In this document: positions 36,338-45,614 of the stretch, piece by piece | Layout: every line of letters starts with the position of its first letter | Position numbering within the stretch: position 1 is the first letter of the stretch | Made by a program: the position numbers and the translations under genes | Source: Planctomycetaceae bacterium UBA6172 | GTDB lineage: Bacteria > Planctomycetota > Planctomycetia > Pirellulales > Pirellulaceae | Assembly: GCA_002422955.1 (NCBI GenBank) | Contig: DITY01000230.1 | Location: 41,151-105,150 of the forward strand | Reading direction: 5' to 3' | Length of the DNA: 64,000 nucleotides | The notes under the pieces: model-generated | The model's input: only the letters and a program-made list of their open reading frames with translations | Databases searched by the model: none | What the model was told of the DNA's origin: nothing

Positions 36338-36583
36338 AAATGATGTTCGATTTCTGTCCGGCCCTGCGGAACCGCTACTTAAAGCTTCACGCACGGTGCC
36401 GATTGGGGTGGGTGCCGCCGAATGATTTATCTCCTCCACTTTTCCCCCACCGCAAACCCTATCCCCCGGATTGGGTCTGTTGCCGGAAAGCGGAGCCGGT
36501 AATCCGCGAGAAAAAATGGCAGGGGAGCATGCGAAATCCGCGTCGGGATGTGGGCGATAGACGATAAAACACGCGCAGACGTC
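36338..36583 (-). promoter_or_regulatory. Structured 5' leader of cimA-valS with antiterminator arm
   Basis: About 250 nt between the predicted transcription start and the terminator. Minus-strand CGGGGGAT at 36468-36461 is complementary to the terminator's 5' arm (ATCCCCCG, 36337-36330), so two mutually exclusive folds are possible: the distant 8-bp pairing, which frees transcription, or the terminator. Inside lie a 6-bp GGTGGG/CCCACC pairing and a strong GGAGGAG (about 36438-36432) not followed by ATG. A 23-codon ORF starting at a leader ATG ends in TAG overlapping the antiterminator arm; it is not rich in Ile, Val or Leu codons. No T-box signature was found. Class (riboswitch, protein-bound or ribosome-sensed) unknown. 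Confidence 0.55.
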
Positions 36584-36589
36584 CGCCTG

Positions 36590-36617
36590 ATGATAAGTTT
36601 AGCTCCCCAGTTGTCAA
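36590..36617 (-). promoter_or_regulatory. Sigma70-type promoter of cimA-valS
   Basis: Minus-strand TTGACA (36617-36612, perfect -35) and TATCAT (36595-36590, one mismatch to TATAAT) with a 16-base spacer. It is the best sigma70-like promoter seen in the window and faces cimA. Transcription would begin near 36583, leaving a leader of about 310 nt. Confidence 0.6.
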
Positions 36618-36741
36618 TGCGAAACGGCGGACCGTTGTTCACCTGGTACTGTCGGCGAGCCTGGCGAAACGCTTAGCGGCATCCGTCTTCCTCGAGTAGT
36701 TGCCTCTGGTTTGGCAGCTTCCGATTGGAAAAGGTGGCAGT

Positions 36742-36763
36742 CCTTTCCGCTCGATCGGAAAGG
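36742..36763 (-). terminator. Perfect hairpin downstream of a DUF1501 gene
   Basis: An 8-bp perfect stem CCTTTCCG/CGGAAAGG with a 6-base loop, 80 bases after the stop of the minus-strand DUF1501 gene (36843-38255). There is no T-tract on either side, so it may stabilise the 3' end or serve as a weak terminator. The rest of 36618-36842 holds no gene I can support. Confidence 0.3.
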
Positions 36764-36842
36764 GCGTCAGGTCGCGAAATTTGGGCCGAGTGGAGCTGAG
36801 CAGATTCCCGACGACTACCTCCGCCCTGTCAGTCGCCGCGCG

Positions 36843-38255
36843 TTAGAACAACGCCGAGATCGGCCGCCCGTCAGCCATGAGATGGTAAGGGCGTCCCTGC
36901 GGGTCGATCATCTCCAGGTTTTCGATGCCCATTGCCTGGTAGACGGTTGCGGCAACGTCGCTAGGCGTGACCGGATTGTCCGCGGGATATTCGGCGAAGC
37001 GATCGCTGGAGCCATAAGTTTGGCCGCCGCGGATTCCACCGCCAGCGAGTAGGTCGGTGAGGCAGTGGGTCCAGTGATCGCGGCCGGCGCCGCTTTCGCC
37101 TCCACTGCGAGGATCGCCGATTTTTGGCTTGCGTCCCATTTCGCTTGTCACCATGACCAGGGTTTGGTCGAGCAGGCCGCGCTGGGCGAGGTCTGCTATC
37201 AGGGCCGAATAGCAGCGATCGAACTCCGGCAGCAAATCCTCTTTGAGGCAAGTGAAATTGTTTCCATGCGTGTCCCAACCGCCGCCGCTGGCACACTTCT
37301 TGTTGAGCCGTTCCGGATCGCCTCGCCAGAAGACGGTGATAAACGGGACGCCGGCTTCGACCAGTCGTCTGGCCACCAGCAGGCTCATCCCGTTGACCGT
37401 TTCTCCGTAGCGTTGCCGGACGGTTTCGGATTCCTGGGACACGTCGAACGCTTGAGTCGTATCCGCGGAAAGGAGCAGCGATAAGGCTCGCTGCTGGTGA
37501 GCATTCCAGGTCCGCGGGCCGGCAAACGATTCGAGCATGCGGCGGTCTGCGTTCAAGCGATCCAGGAGTGATTTCCTGCTCGTCAGGCGATTGAGATTGA
37601 CGGATTCGTTGAGTGCGAGTGCGGGCACCTGGAACTTGAGCGGATTTTTGGAGTCGCCTTCGACGTACAGCGGATCGTGTTGTAGGCCGAGGCGGGCAGC
37701 AAATTGTCCCGGTCGAGTGTATGCCGGAGCCCCTTCCTTCTGTGGGAGCGTGATGAAGTTGGGCAGCGAGGCATGGCGAGGTCGCTTGGCTGCGACTACC
37801 GATCCGATACTGGGCCAATCGTCGGCATAGGGTGTCCGGTTGTTGCCCAGTGAAAGGAACGTCGGGTCGGGGACGTGACCGGTCAGGTTGTAGTAATAGC
37901 CCGCATGGTGGTCATTGGTGTTCACGCTGCCAGCGACGCTATTGATGACCGCCAAGTGATGGGCTTGCTGAGCGAGTAGAGGCAGGTGCTCGCAAAGCCG
38001 AATGGTGGGTGCGGTTGTCGCGATCGGTTTGAAGGGGCCACGATATTCCGCAGGCGCGTCGGGCTTCATATCCCACAGGTCGATGTGCGAAGCGCCTCCG
38101 CTGAGGAAGAATAAAATCGTCGACTTCGCTTGGCCGCCGATTTTCGGCGAAGCAGCGAAGCCGCTTGCGGCAGGTGTAGCAAGCCCGAGTGCGGACGCGA
38201 CCAAAAAATCGCGTCGCGGGAAGGCGGCTTTTCCCAGAGATTCTGTAGGTTGCAC
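36843..38255 (-). CDS. DUF1501 protein, Tat-exported (second copy)
   Basis: A 470-residue DUF1501 protein with a twin-arginine-type leader (PRRDFLVASALGLATPAASG). The body has ILFFLSGGASHIDLWDMKP, NTNDHHAGYYYNLTGH, GGWDTHGNNF and VMVTSEMGRKP, then GAGRDHWTHCL, the metal-site motifs of the alkaline-phosphatase-like fold. Unlike the copy at 21615-23048 it has no adjacent PSD1 gene here; 66 bases upstream on the same strand is sucD, which is functionally unrelated. The substrate is unknown. Confidence 0.9.
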   Translation of the reverse strand: MQPTESLGKAAFPRRDFLVASALGLATPAASGFAASPKIGGQAKSTILFFLSGGASHIDLWDMKPDAPAEYRGPFKPIATTAPTIRLCEHLPLLAQQAHHLAVINSVAGSVNTNDHHAGYYYNLTGHVPDPTFLSLGNNRTPYADDWPSIGSVVAAKRPRHASLPNFITLPQKEGAPAYTRPGQFAARLGLQHDPLYVEGDSKNPLKFQVPALALNESVNLNRLTSRKSLLDRLNADRRMLESFAGPRTWNAHQQRALSLLLSADTTQAFDVSQESETVRQRYGETVNGMSLLVARRLVEAGVPFITVFWRGDPERLNKKCASGGGWDTHGNNFTCLKEDLLPEFDRCYSALIADLAQRGLLDQTLVMVTSEMGRKPKIGDPRSGGESGAGRDHWTHCLTDLLAGGGIRGGQTYGSSDRFAEYPADNPVTPSDVAATVYQAMGIENLEMIDPQGRPYHLMADGRPISALF

Positions 38256-38321
38256 GGATCAGACCCCCAGAGACTTTGGTGCATCATCCCCGGCAACCAA
38301 CTGGCTGAGCGGTGACGATGT

Positions 38322-39200
38322 CTAGCTTTTCTTTTGCATCGCTTGGACAACGGCTTCCGCCATTTTAGCCGGCGTGGGGGCGACCACGATACCCGCGGCT
38401 TCGAGTGCCGCAACTTTTTCCCCGGCGGTACCTTTGCCACCGCTGATGATCGCTCCGGCATGGCCCATGCGCTTTCCGGGGGGGGCTGTACGTCCAGCGA
38501 TGAATGCTGCTACCGGCTTGGTAACATGCTCCTGGACGAAGGCGGCTGCCTCCTCTTCTGCCGATCCGCCGATTTCACCGATCATCAGGATCGCCTCGGT
38601 CTGATCGTCCTCTTGAAAGCGGGCGAGCAAGTCGATGAAGGAAGTGCCGACGATCGGGTCTCCACCGAGACCGACGCAGGTGCTTTGACCAAGCCCCAGA
38701 TTGCTCGTTTGCCAAACGGCTTCGTAAGTCAGGGTGCCACTGCGGCTCATGATCGCAATCTTGCCCGGTTGATGAATGTACCCTGGCATGATGCCGATCT
38801 TGCACTGCCCTGGCGTGATGATACCGGGGCAGTTTGGCCCGATCAGGATGGAGTCGCTGGCCTTGACGGCGCGGTAGACACGAACCATGTCCAGGACGGG
38901 TACGCCTTCGGTGATCGCGCAGATCACTCGGATGCCGGCATCGATCGCTTCTAGGATCGCGTCAGCCGTGAACGGAGCTGGCACAAAAATCATCGTGGCG
39001 TCAGCGCCGGTTTGGGCTACCGCTTCTTCGACTGTGTCGAAGACGGGTAAGCCGTCGAAAGATTGGCCTCCCTTTCCGGGGGTAACCCCGCCAACCATTT
39101 GCGTGCCGTAATCACGACAGCCTCGGGTATGGAATGCGCCGGCGTTGCCGGTGATGCCTTGGCACAGAACACGGGTGTTGCGGTCAACGAGAATGGACAT
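38322..39200 (-). CDS. sucD: Succinyl-CoA ligase, alpha subunit
   Basis: A 292-residue alpha subunit that carries the phospho-histidine intermediate in the conversion of succinyl-CoA to succinate with NTP formation (TCA cycle). It has a CoA-binding Rossmann domain ([29 protein letters not shown]), [31 protein letters not shown] and the active His in [16 protein letters not shown]. It follows sucC by 61 bases in the usual sucC-sucD order. Confidence 0.97.
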   Translation of the reverse strand: MSILVDRNTRVLCQGITGNAGAFHTRGCRDYGTQMVGGVTPGKGGQSFDGLPVFDTVEEAVAQTGADATMIFVPAPFTADAILEAIDAGIRVICAITEGVPVLDMVRVYRAVKASDSILIGPNCPGIITPGQCKIGIMPGYIHQPGKIAIMSRSGTLTYEAVWQTSNLGLGQSTCVGLGGDPIVGTSFIDLLARFQEDDQTEAILMIGEIGGSAEEEAAAFVQEHVTKPVAAFIAGRTAPPGKRMGHAGAIISGGKGTAGEKVAALEAAGIVVAPTPAKMAEAVVQAMQKKS

Positions 39201-39261
39201 GGGGGCTAATCTGCTGGGGGATCGATGTAGGATGGAACGGCGCGAGCCTAAGGCATGCTGC

Positions 39262-40455
39262 TTAGGCTTTCCCGGCGGCTGCGGCGACGATCTTTTCCGC
39301 CGCTTCGGTCAAGTCGGCCGCGGTGATGACGTTGACGTCGCTTTCCTCGAGCATCTTGCGACCTTCCTTCACCTCGGTCCCTTCGAGTCGGACGACCAAG
39401 GGGACTTGGAACCCGACCTCTTTGCTCGCTTCGATGATCGCGGTCGCGATCGTGGTGCAGCGGGCAATCCCACCGAAGATGTTGACCAGCACCCCTTTGC
39501 AATTCGGATCCGACAGCAGGATCCGGAAGGCTTCGGTCACCTGAGCGGTGTTGGCCCCGCCTCCGACATCAAGGAAGTTGGAAGGCTGGCCGCCGTGGTA
39601 CTTGATGATGTCCATGGTGGCCATCGCAAGCCCGGCCCCGTTCACCAAGCAGCCGATGTTGCCTTCCAGTTGGACGTAGCTGAGGCCTGAATCGGCAGCA
39701 CGCAATTCGTTCGGATCCTCCTCGTTCAAGTCACGCAGCGGTTTGATGGTCGGGTGGCGGAAGAGCGCGTTGTCATCGAACGTGACCTTGGCATCCAACG
39801 CGATCATCTTCCCGTCCTCGGTGATGACCAGAGGGTTGATCTCCGCCAGGGAGCAGTCGTGATCGACGAAGAATCGGCAGGCCGCTTTCATGAAGCTGTC
39901 CGCAGCCTTTGCCGCGGCACCCTCGATGCCAAGCTTTTTGCAGAGTTTGCGGACCTGAAAGCTTTCCAAGCCGACAGCCGGATCGAAGTGTTCCTTGAGA
40001 ATCAATTCGGGCGATTCCTCGGCCACTTTTTCGATTTCGACCCCCCCTTCGGAACTGACCATCAGGACCGGCATCGCAGCAGCGCGGTCGAGTACGATCC
40101 CGAGATACAGTTCGCGGGCGATCGCACAGCCCTGTTCGACAAAGACTTGGTTGACGGTTTGACCCTCGGACCCGGTCTGAATCGTTACCAGTTTCTTGCC
40201 CAGCAGTCCCTCGGCCACTCCCGCCGCCTCTTTGGAAGAACGGACCAGGACCACCCCTTTTTGCGCAGGATTGTCGATGACGCTGCCTTTGCCGCGACCA
40301 CCAGCATGGATCTGTGCCTTGACGACGGCGAGCGGGCTGCCCAATTTGTCAAAGGCTTCCGAGGCTTCTTGAGGCGAGCGAGCGACAAATCCCTGCAAGA
40401 CGGGGACGCCGGCGGCACGGAACAGTTCCTTGCCCTGGTATTCGTGAATTTTCAT
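39262..40455 (-). CDS. sucC: Succinyl-CoA ligase, beta subunit
   Basis: A 397-residue ATP-grasp subunit that binds nucleotide and succinate. [19 protein letters not shown] is the canonical opening; [50 protein letters not shown] and [17 protein letters not shown] are all present. Length is normal. First gene of the sucC-sucD pair; its start is divergent from uxaA across 199 bases. Confidence 0.97.
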   Translation of the reverse strand: MKIHEYQGKELFRAAGVPVLQGFVARSPQEASEAFDKLGSPLAVVKAQIHAGGRGKGSVIDNPAQKGVVLVRSSKEAAGVAEGLLGKKLVTIQTGSEGQTVNQVFVEQGCAIARELYLGIVLDRAAAMPVLMVSSEGGVEIEKVAEESPELILKEHFDPAVGLESFQVRKLCKKLGIEGAAAKAADSFMKAACRFFVDHDCSLAEINPLVITEDGKMIALDAKVTFDDNALFRHPTIKPLRDLNEEDPNELRAADSGLSYVQLEGNIGCLVNGAGLAMATMDIIKYHGGQPSNFLDVGGGANTAQVTEAFRILLSDPNCKGVLVNIFGGIARCTTIATAIIEASKEVGFQVPLVVRLEGTEVKEGRKMLEESDVNVITAADLTEAAEKIVAAAAGKA

Positions 40456-40654
40456 AACCGATAACGGGCCTTGCGGAATGTCTGCGAAAAACGTTCGACT
40501 GAAGAAGCCGAATTATAGAAGCGGGTTCAAGGTCCCGTAAGGTGAGTCTCGGGGTGACGTCATTTTGTCGCACCTGGCCCAGCAATCCTCGTCGGCACTC
40601 GCCCCCGATCTGCTTCTTTGTCCCCACCAACCACACGTCCAACGGTCCTGAGCG

Positions 40655-42271
40655 ATGTCGCCATCCGAAAATCCGAGTTCGCAGCCAGTCCCTCATCCGT
40701 TCCCTGGCGGTCAATCGGGGCCGTCTGCCCCGCCCGTGGTCTTGCTGAATACGAACGACCAGGTGGCGATCGCGGTGCGGCCGCTGGAGGTTGGTCAGGA
40801 GTTTCGGATCGGCGCGACCGTCGTTCGGGTTGTTGACCCGATTCCTGCCGGCCACAAAGTGGCGATCCGCGGGATCCATGAGAGGGAAGCGGTGTTCAAG
40901 TATGGCCAACCGATCGGCAAGGCGACCAGCCCGATCGCCATGGGGTGTCACGTTCATTCACACAACCTCGGAGACGATCATCAGTCACTGAGCGTTGCCA
41001 TTGCGACATCCCCTCCCCCACCCCCGAAGCCACTGAAACGGACCTTCGAGGGATTTGTCAGGCCCGATGGGCGTGTCGGAACACGGAATTATGTCTGCCT
41101 GGTTTCGACGGTCAATTGCAGCGCCACGGTGTGCCGCATGGTGGTTGCCAAGTTTGATGCGGAGCGGATGAAGCGTTGGCCGAATGTCGATGGCATATTC
41201 GCCGCGACGCACACCACGGGGTGCGGGCTAGCCTACGGTTCGCTCAAGCATCAGATGCTCGGACGCACGTTGGCCGGATACGCCAAGCATCCGAATGTGG
41301 GAGCTTCCTTGATCGTCGGTCTGGGCTGTGAACAGACCACAGCAGCTTATTTGGCGGACGATCACCAAATTGTCCCGATCACGACCACCGACGATCGACC
41401 GCTGCTCCGCAAAGGCTCCACGCCGGTGATGACTATGCAGCAGATGGGGGGAACAAGAGCCTCGGTCCTCAAGGCTGAGAAGTGGGTCGAGACGCTCCTC
41501 GATCAGGCGAATCAGGCGACCCGAACAACCGTTGACGCTGCCCATTTAAGTTTAGCCCTCGAATGTGGCGGTTCCGACGGTTATTCGGGGATTACTGCCA
41601 ATCCGGCGGTTGGTGTCGTCGCGGACCGGATCGTCGCTTGTGGGGGGCGCGCCGTGTTGTCGGAAACGACTGAGATTTATGGTGCCGAGCATTTGTTGGT
41701 TTCGCGCAGTCGCAACGTCGAAGTCGCCAATCGGTTACTCGAGCGGATCGATTGGTGGAAGCAGCACGTCGCGGTCTACGGCGGGACCATCGATAACAAC
41801 CCTTCCGTTGGCAACAAGGCGGGCGGATTGACGACGATCACGGAAAAATCACTCGGAGCCGTTTCCAAAAGCGGAAGTACCGCATTGGAGGCGGTTTACC
41901 ACTACGCCGAACCGATCGACACTCCGGGTTTAGGGGTTATGGACAGCCCCGGATTTGATCCTTCGAGCGTAACGGGAAAGGTGGCCGGGGGGGCGAATCT
42001 GGTTCTATTCACGACCGGACGTGGGAGTTGTTTCGGCTGCAAGCCAGTCCCTTCGATCAAGATCGCCAGTAACTCGGCCATGTTTCAGCGATTACGGGAA
42101 GACATGGACTTGAATGCTGGGGAGATCGCCGAGGGCCGTAGCGTCCAGGATGTGGGCGAAGAGTTCTTCGAATACGCTCTGCGGGTGGCCAGCGGCGAGC
42201 GAACGGCGAGCGAGGTGCTCGGAATCGGCGATAACGAGTTCGTTCCTTGGACCGTCGGACCGACTCTGTGA
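40655..42271 (+). CDS. uxaA: Altronate dehydratase (UxaA family)
   Basis: A 538-residue protein with both parts of a full altronate dehydratase. The N-terminal SAF domain (VVLLNTNDQVAIAVRPLEVG, then AGHKVAIRGI and MGCHVHSHNLGD) is joined to the catalytic domain (GFVRPDGRVGTRNYVCLVST, HTTGCGLAYG, GLGCEQ, LSLALECGGSDGYSGITANP, GNKAGGLTTITEKSLG, TGRGSCFGCKPVPSIKIASN). It dehydrates D-altronate to 2-keto-3-deoxygluconate in the galacturonate route; other sugar acids (galactarate) are possible for this family. No other uronate gene is adjacent. Confidence 0.92.
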   Translation: MSPSENPSSQPVPHPFPGGQSGPSAPPVVLLNTNDQVAIAVRPLEVGQEFRIGATVVRVVDPIPAGHKVAIRGIHEREAVFKYGQPIGKATSPIAMGCHVHSHNLGDDHQSLSVAIATSPPPPPKPLKRTFEGFVRPDGRVGTRNYVCLVSTVNCSATVCRMVVAKFDAERMKRWPNVDGIFAATHTTGCGLAYGSLKHQMLGRTLAGYAKHPNVGASLIVGLGCEQTTAAYLADDHQIVPITTTDDRPLLRKGSTPVMTMQQMGGTRASVLKAEKWVETLLDQANQATRTTVDAAHLSLALECGGSDGYSGITANPAVGVVADRIVACGGRAVLSETTEIYGAEHLLVSRSRNVEVANRLLERIDWWKQHVAVYGGTIDNNPSVGNKAGGLTTITEKSLGAVSKSGSTALEAVYHYAEPIDTPGLGVMDSPGFDPSSVTGKVAGGANLVLFTTGRGSCFGCKPVPSIKIASNSAMFQRLREDMDLNAGEIAEGRSVQDVGEEFFEYALRVASGERTASEVLGIGDNEFVPWTVGPTL

Positions 42272-42435
42272 CCCGTGGCGTCGAGAGGGCGCACGGGAGG
42301 GGATTTAACGCGATTCGTCTTGTCGTGCCGGTTAGGAAAAGCGTATTTCCCGACCGTTCGAATCGCGGATTGACCGCAATCCGATTCCCACCGCCACCGA
42401 TCCAGCGATGGTCTCGTCGCTGACGAAGGATTGAG

Positions 42436-44301
42436 ATGACTTCCGACATCGCCCGCCGACAGCCGTACCGGACCGACGAAGGATTGCCAATCGATCGCCA
42501 GCGAATCGGCCTCGCGAGGGCACAGGCTTCTCCCCATGGAGACACGGAATCGCCCTCCGATATGCGGCGTTGGTCGCGGCGCGCCGCGTTGCTGATGCTG
42601 CTCGGATTGGGCGGCTGCAACGTGATGGGAGGTTGGCGGAATGAAGAAGATACCAATGAAAAGTTTGGGAAACTGTTGGCCGTTCCCGAAATGCCAGACT
42701 TGGTCCGCCAAGCCGCGGTGGCGCACGGCCTGACGTTCGTGTCAGTGGAAGGGGTTGCCGCGATCAATCGTCTGCCGGGTACCGGAGGGTCCGTACCTCC
42801 GTCGCCGCTCCGCAACGACCTGATCGACGAGATGAAAAAACACGAAGTCTCCGATCCGGAATTGTTCTTGGAGCGTCCGGAGACGGCCTTGGTTAGGGTG
42901 CAGGCGATCATTCCCCCCGCCGTTCGACGCGGCGATCCGATCGACCTCCGTGTGATCAGTCCGCCACAGACGGGTGCCGCCGATCTGCATGGCGGTTGGC
43001 TGATGGATACGCGTCTGCGCCAGCAGCAAACGCTCGGTGGCACTGTTCGAAAAGGCGAAGTGCTCGTGATCGGCACTGGACAACTGCTGACCAGGGCAAG
43101 TTCGGAGGGGGGGGAAGATGCGAACCTGAAATTGGAAGGGGTCGTGTTAGGTGGGGGCCGCATTCAGCAGGACCGCAAGATCGGTCTGGTCATCCGCCCT
43201 GAGTACCAGCACGTCAAGATCTCGGCCCAGTTGGCCGAGGTGATCAACCGCAGGTTCTACTACTACGAGGGTAAGAATCGCGGGGGGATCGCCACGGCGA
43301 AGGAAGACGACTTCATCGAGATCACGGTCCATCCCCGCTACCGCCGCAACGTCCACCGGTTGTTGGCTGTGGTTGGTATGGTCGATGCCAAGGGCGAATC
43401 GAAGGATACGCAACAGCGACTGGTCGAGTTAGGCAAACGAATGGCGGAACCGACGACCGCTACCGAGGCGGCAATGCAGCTAGAAGCCTTGGGTGAGCCG
43501 GCCGTGCCGACGTTGTTGGAGGCGGTCAAGAGTGTCGATCCTGAAATTCGATTTTATGCCGCGGAAGCGCTGGCCTACTTAGATCGAACCGAGTCAATCG
43601 ATCCGTTGGAGAAATCGATCGCGGAGCATCCCGCCTTCCGACATCCTGGTCTGCTGGCGTTGGAAGGGATCGATAGCATGGATTCGCTCAAAGCGTTGTG
43701 GCGGTTGATGGACCAACCGAGTATCGAGGTCCGCTACGGGGCACTCCGTTCGGTTCGGCGTCGTCTCGACAGCAAGAGGGAGTTGCGACACGTCGCGGTG
43801 GCACCTGGGGTCGACTTTTATCACATCCCCTCCGATGCACCTCCGTTCATCGCGGTCTCACTGGTCGACAAAGCGGAAATCGCCCTCTTCGGTGCGGACA
43901 GTCCTGTCAAGATCTCCGATTTCCTGATGGGCCCCGCCGGTTTGATGATTCGTCCGGACGATCAAGAGCCGGGCAAATTGAAAGTCAGTCGCTTTCGCCC
44001 AGGCGAGGACGACCGTCGAACAACCGTGCCAGCCAACATCAGCGGCTTGTTGGCAGGGATCGGCGCGACGGGGGGTGATTACGGAGATTGCGTGTCCGTG
44101 TTGAGGGCCGCCAAGGCGAGAGAATTCATTTCCTGCCCGGTTTCGATCGACCCGCTACCTAAGGCGCAACAATCCTATTTTCGTGACGAACTGCCTGGGC
44201 CAAGCGACCCCGCTTCTCTGCCCCCTGAGGATCTCGAAGTCACCCCTGAGGAAGAACCGGCGACCCCGTGGTGGGTTTGGTGGAACAAGGCCGAGGCATG
44301 A
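42436..44301 (+). CDS. FlgI-like (flagellar P-ring) lipoprotein with HEAT repeats
   Basis: 621 residues. After a 42-residue N-region comes MRRWSRRAALLMLLGLGGC, a lipoprotein signal with a lipobox ending in Cys. A region resembling the P-ring protein FlgI follows: VEGVAAINRLPGTGGS (FlgI usually GLNGTGD), RVQAIIPPAVRRGDPIDLRV (usually LPPFAKPGQRIDV), LHGGWLMDTRL (LRGGTLLMT), and EVINRRF with a later IEITVHPRYRRNV (NRRF and VEVRVP). After it, HEAT-like repeats (GEPAVPTLLEAVKSVDPEIRF) and a unique C-terminal domain. AAGGA precedes ATG 42436; ATG 42562 would start directly at the signal. True FlgI is not a lipoprotein and has no HEAT part. A role at the outer membrane near the flagellum is a hypothesis. 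Confidence 0.65.
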   Translation: MTSDIARRQPYRTDEGLPIDRQRIGLARAQASPHGDTESPSDMRRWSRRAALLMLLGLGGCNVMGGWRNEEDTNEKFGKLLAVPEMPDLVRQAAVAHGLTFVSVEGVAAINRLPGTGGSVPPSPLRNDLIDEMKKHEVSDPELFLERPETALVRVQAIIPPAVRRGDPIDLRVISPPQTGAADLHGGWLMDTRLRQQQTLGGTVRKGEVLVIGTGQLLTRASSEGGEDANLKLEGVVLGGGRIQQDRKIGLVIRPEYQHVKISAQLAEVINRRFYYYEGKNRGGIATAKEDDFIEITVHPRYRRNVHRLLAVVGMVDAKGESKDTQQRLVELGKRMAEPTTATEAAMQLEALGEPAVPTLLEAVKSVDPEIRFYAAEALAYLDRTESIDPLEKSIAEHPAFRHPGLLALEGIDSMDSLKALWRLMDQPSIEVRYGALRSVRRRLDSKRELRHVAVAPGVDFYHIPSDAPPFIAVSLVDKAEIALFGADSPVKISDFLMGPAGLMIRPDDQEPGKLKVSRFRPGEDDRRTTVPANISGLLAGIGATGGDYGDCVSVLRAAKAREFISCPVSIDPLPKAQQSYFRDELPGPSDPASLPPEDLEVTPEEEPATPWWVWWNKAEA

Positions 44302-45122
44302 GCACCAGAACGCGTCGGTCGCGATGGTACGTCTTCGGCGTAGCGGTGGTCGTGCTCGTCTTGGGCAGTTGGGTATCAGTTCGCTCCCTTCAACAGGGGG
44401 TAGGTAAGATCGGCCGTTACAATCGGCACCGCCCGGATTCTCCGGTGGTGGCCGTGGCACCGAAAAATGGGCAGCAAGCGGAGCCCTTTGCGGCCACGCT
44501 CGCCCGTGTCGTTGCCGCCGGCGCAGAGGCGATCCGGCTCGAAGCGGGAGACGTTCGCGACGCGGAAATCGAGACGCTTGCGAGTGTCGAAAGGTTGCGA
44601 GTGATCCGGGTCTTAGGGGGACAGCTGTCCGGCGCTGCTGGGCGGGCGCTCGCGTCGATGCCGCACCTGGAACAGTTGCACCTCCGCGACGTGGAACTGG
44701 ACGACGAAACGCTTGACGCCCTGTCTCAGTCTCGCTCACTCTGGCTGCTCAATGTCGTCGGTCAAGGCTTTTCGCATACCGGTATCGATCGACTAGCCAA
44801 ATTGCGGACGCTCCGCCAACTGAGGCTAGGGGTGGACGGTGGTGACGATCGCGTGGCTGAAGCGATTGCAGGCATCCGTTCGCTGCGAAGTGTCCACCTG
44901 ATCGGGTCCGGGACGTCCGGCCAAGGCTTGAGGGCATTGGCAGGGATGCCGAAGTTGCAATCGCTCTACCTCGACGACTGCAATATTTCCGATGAGGACT
45001 GGACCTGGCTCTTCGAAAGTCACCCGCATTTGCATGTGCATATTGATCAGGGGCATCATGATCGCGACCCAAGTCGCCATCCGCATCCGATGACGCACGA
45101 GGGTCAGACCGGTCGGCCGTGA
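44298..45122 (+). CDS. Membrane-anchored leucine-rich-repeat protein
   Basis: A 274-residue protein with one N-terminal transmembrane helix (WYVFGVAVVVLVLGSWVSV) and a series of LRRs of the planctomycete type (HLEQLHLRDVELDDETLDAL, LRQLRLGVDG, LQSLYLDDCNISDED), ending in a His-rich tail. Its ATG overlaps the FlgI-like gene's stop (ATGA, 44298-44301), which argues for a shared function outside the cytoplasm. The partner is unknown. The longer frame from 44268 was not chosen because of the coupling overlap. Confidence 0.75.
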   Translation: MSTRTRRSRWYVFGVAVVVLVLGSWVSVRSLQQGVGKIGRYNRHRPDSPVVAVAPKNGQQAEPFAATLARVVAAGAEAIRLEAGDVRDAEIETLASVERLRVIRVLGGQLSGAAGRALASMPHLEQLHLRDVELDDETLDALSQSRSLWLLNVVGQGFSHTGIDRLAKLRTLRQLRLGVDGGDDRVAEAIAGIRSLRSVHLIGSGTSGQGLRALAGMPKLQSLYLDDCNISDEDWTWLFESHPHLHVHIDQGHHDRDPSRHPHPMTHEGQTGRP

Positions 45123-45160
45123 GTCGGATTCGCTGACCCCAATCCACCCTCAAGCTCGCG

Positions 45161-45481
45161 TCAGATCCTGCCCAACAAGCTCTCCAGTCGATCGAGCGTG
45201 TTGACCAATTGGTTCCATTCGGTGACTACTTCGAACGTGGGCATCGACTGGCTGTCACTGGATCCGTAGCCCCGTTGGCTCGTGCGGATCGATCCGCCAA
45301 GCACCATGACGCCATGGCTTTTCGCTCGTTCATGCTTTTCTTCTGGCGCTGTGGGAACCGTTTCGTCGACTGGCATGATTTGCTGCATCGCCCGATGCAC
45401 GGCCCAAAGGGCGGCGCGACGAGGGTTTTCTGCTGAGACTACGCAACGAAGTGTGCCGGATTCGACGTAATACTTGTCCAT
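45161..45481 (-). CDS. Small hypothetical protein
   Basis: A 106-residue soluble protein starting MDKYYVESGTLRCVVSAENP, with AALWAVHRAMQQIMPVDE, then a Glu/Lys-rich middle, a Ser/Gly-rich stretch and a helical end (VTEWNQLVNTLDRLESLLG). The protein has the composition of a real gene; I do not recognise its family. In-frame starts exist at 45532 and 45610. Its stop converges on the LRR gene 38 bases away. Confidence 0.55.
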   Translation of the reverse strand: MDKYYVESGTLRCVVSAENPRRAALWAVHRAMQQIMPVDETVPTAPEEKHERAKSHGVMVLGGSIRTSQRGYGSSDSQSMPTFEVVTEWNQLVNTLDRLESLLGRI

Positions 45482-45614
45482 CTTGCGAAACCCCAAGGGT
45501 GGTAGGAGGAAGCGAAAATTGAGTGGCGACATGCGGCGTTTTCTTGGCCGTAACTCGCCTGTCCACAAGTAGTTATCGCGAGACCTTTGACACCTTGGGT
45601 CAAAACGCAAAAAA

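Noticed and set aside
36365..36405. Plus-strand words (AAAGCTTCACGCACGGTGCC) resemble the 3' half of group II intron domain V.
   Set aside because: The 5' half lacks the catalytic AGC triad and no intron reverse transcriptase or other domains are nearby; likely chance.
36338..36583. T-box, 6S RNA or SRP RNA in the cimA leader.
   Set aside because: No T-box GGGTGGNACC-type word, no SRP GGAA/AGCAGCC hallmark, and no 6S-like closing bubble could be traced.
42057..43163. 368-codon minus-strand frame across uxaA and the FlgI-like gene.
   Set aside because: Arg/Pro/Ser-rich shadow antisense to two supported genes.
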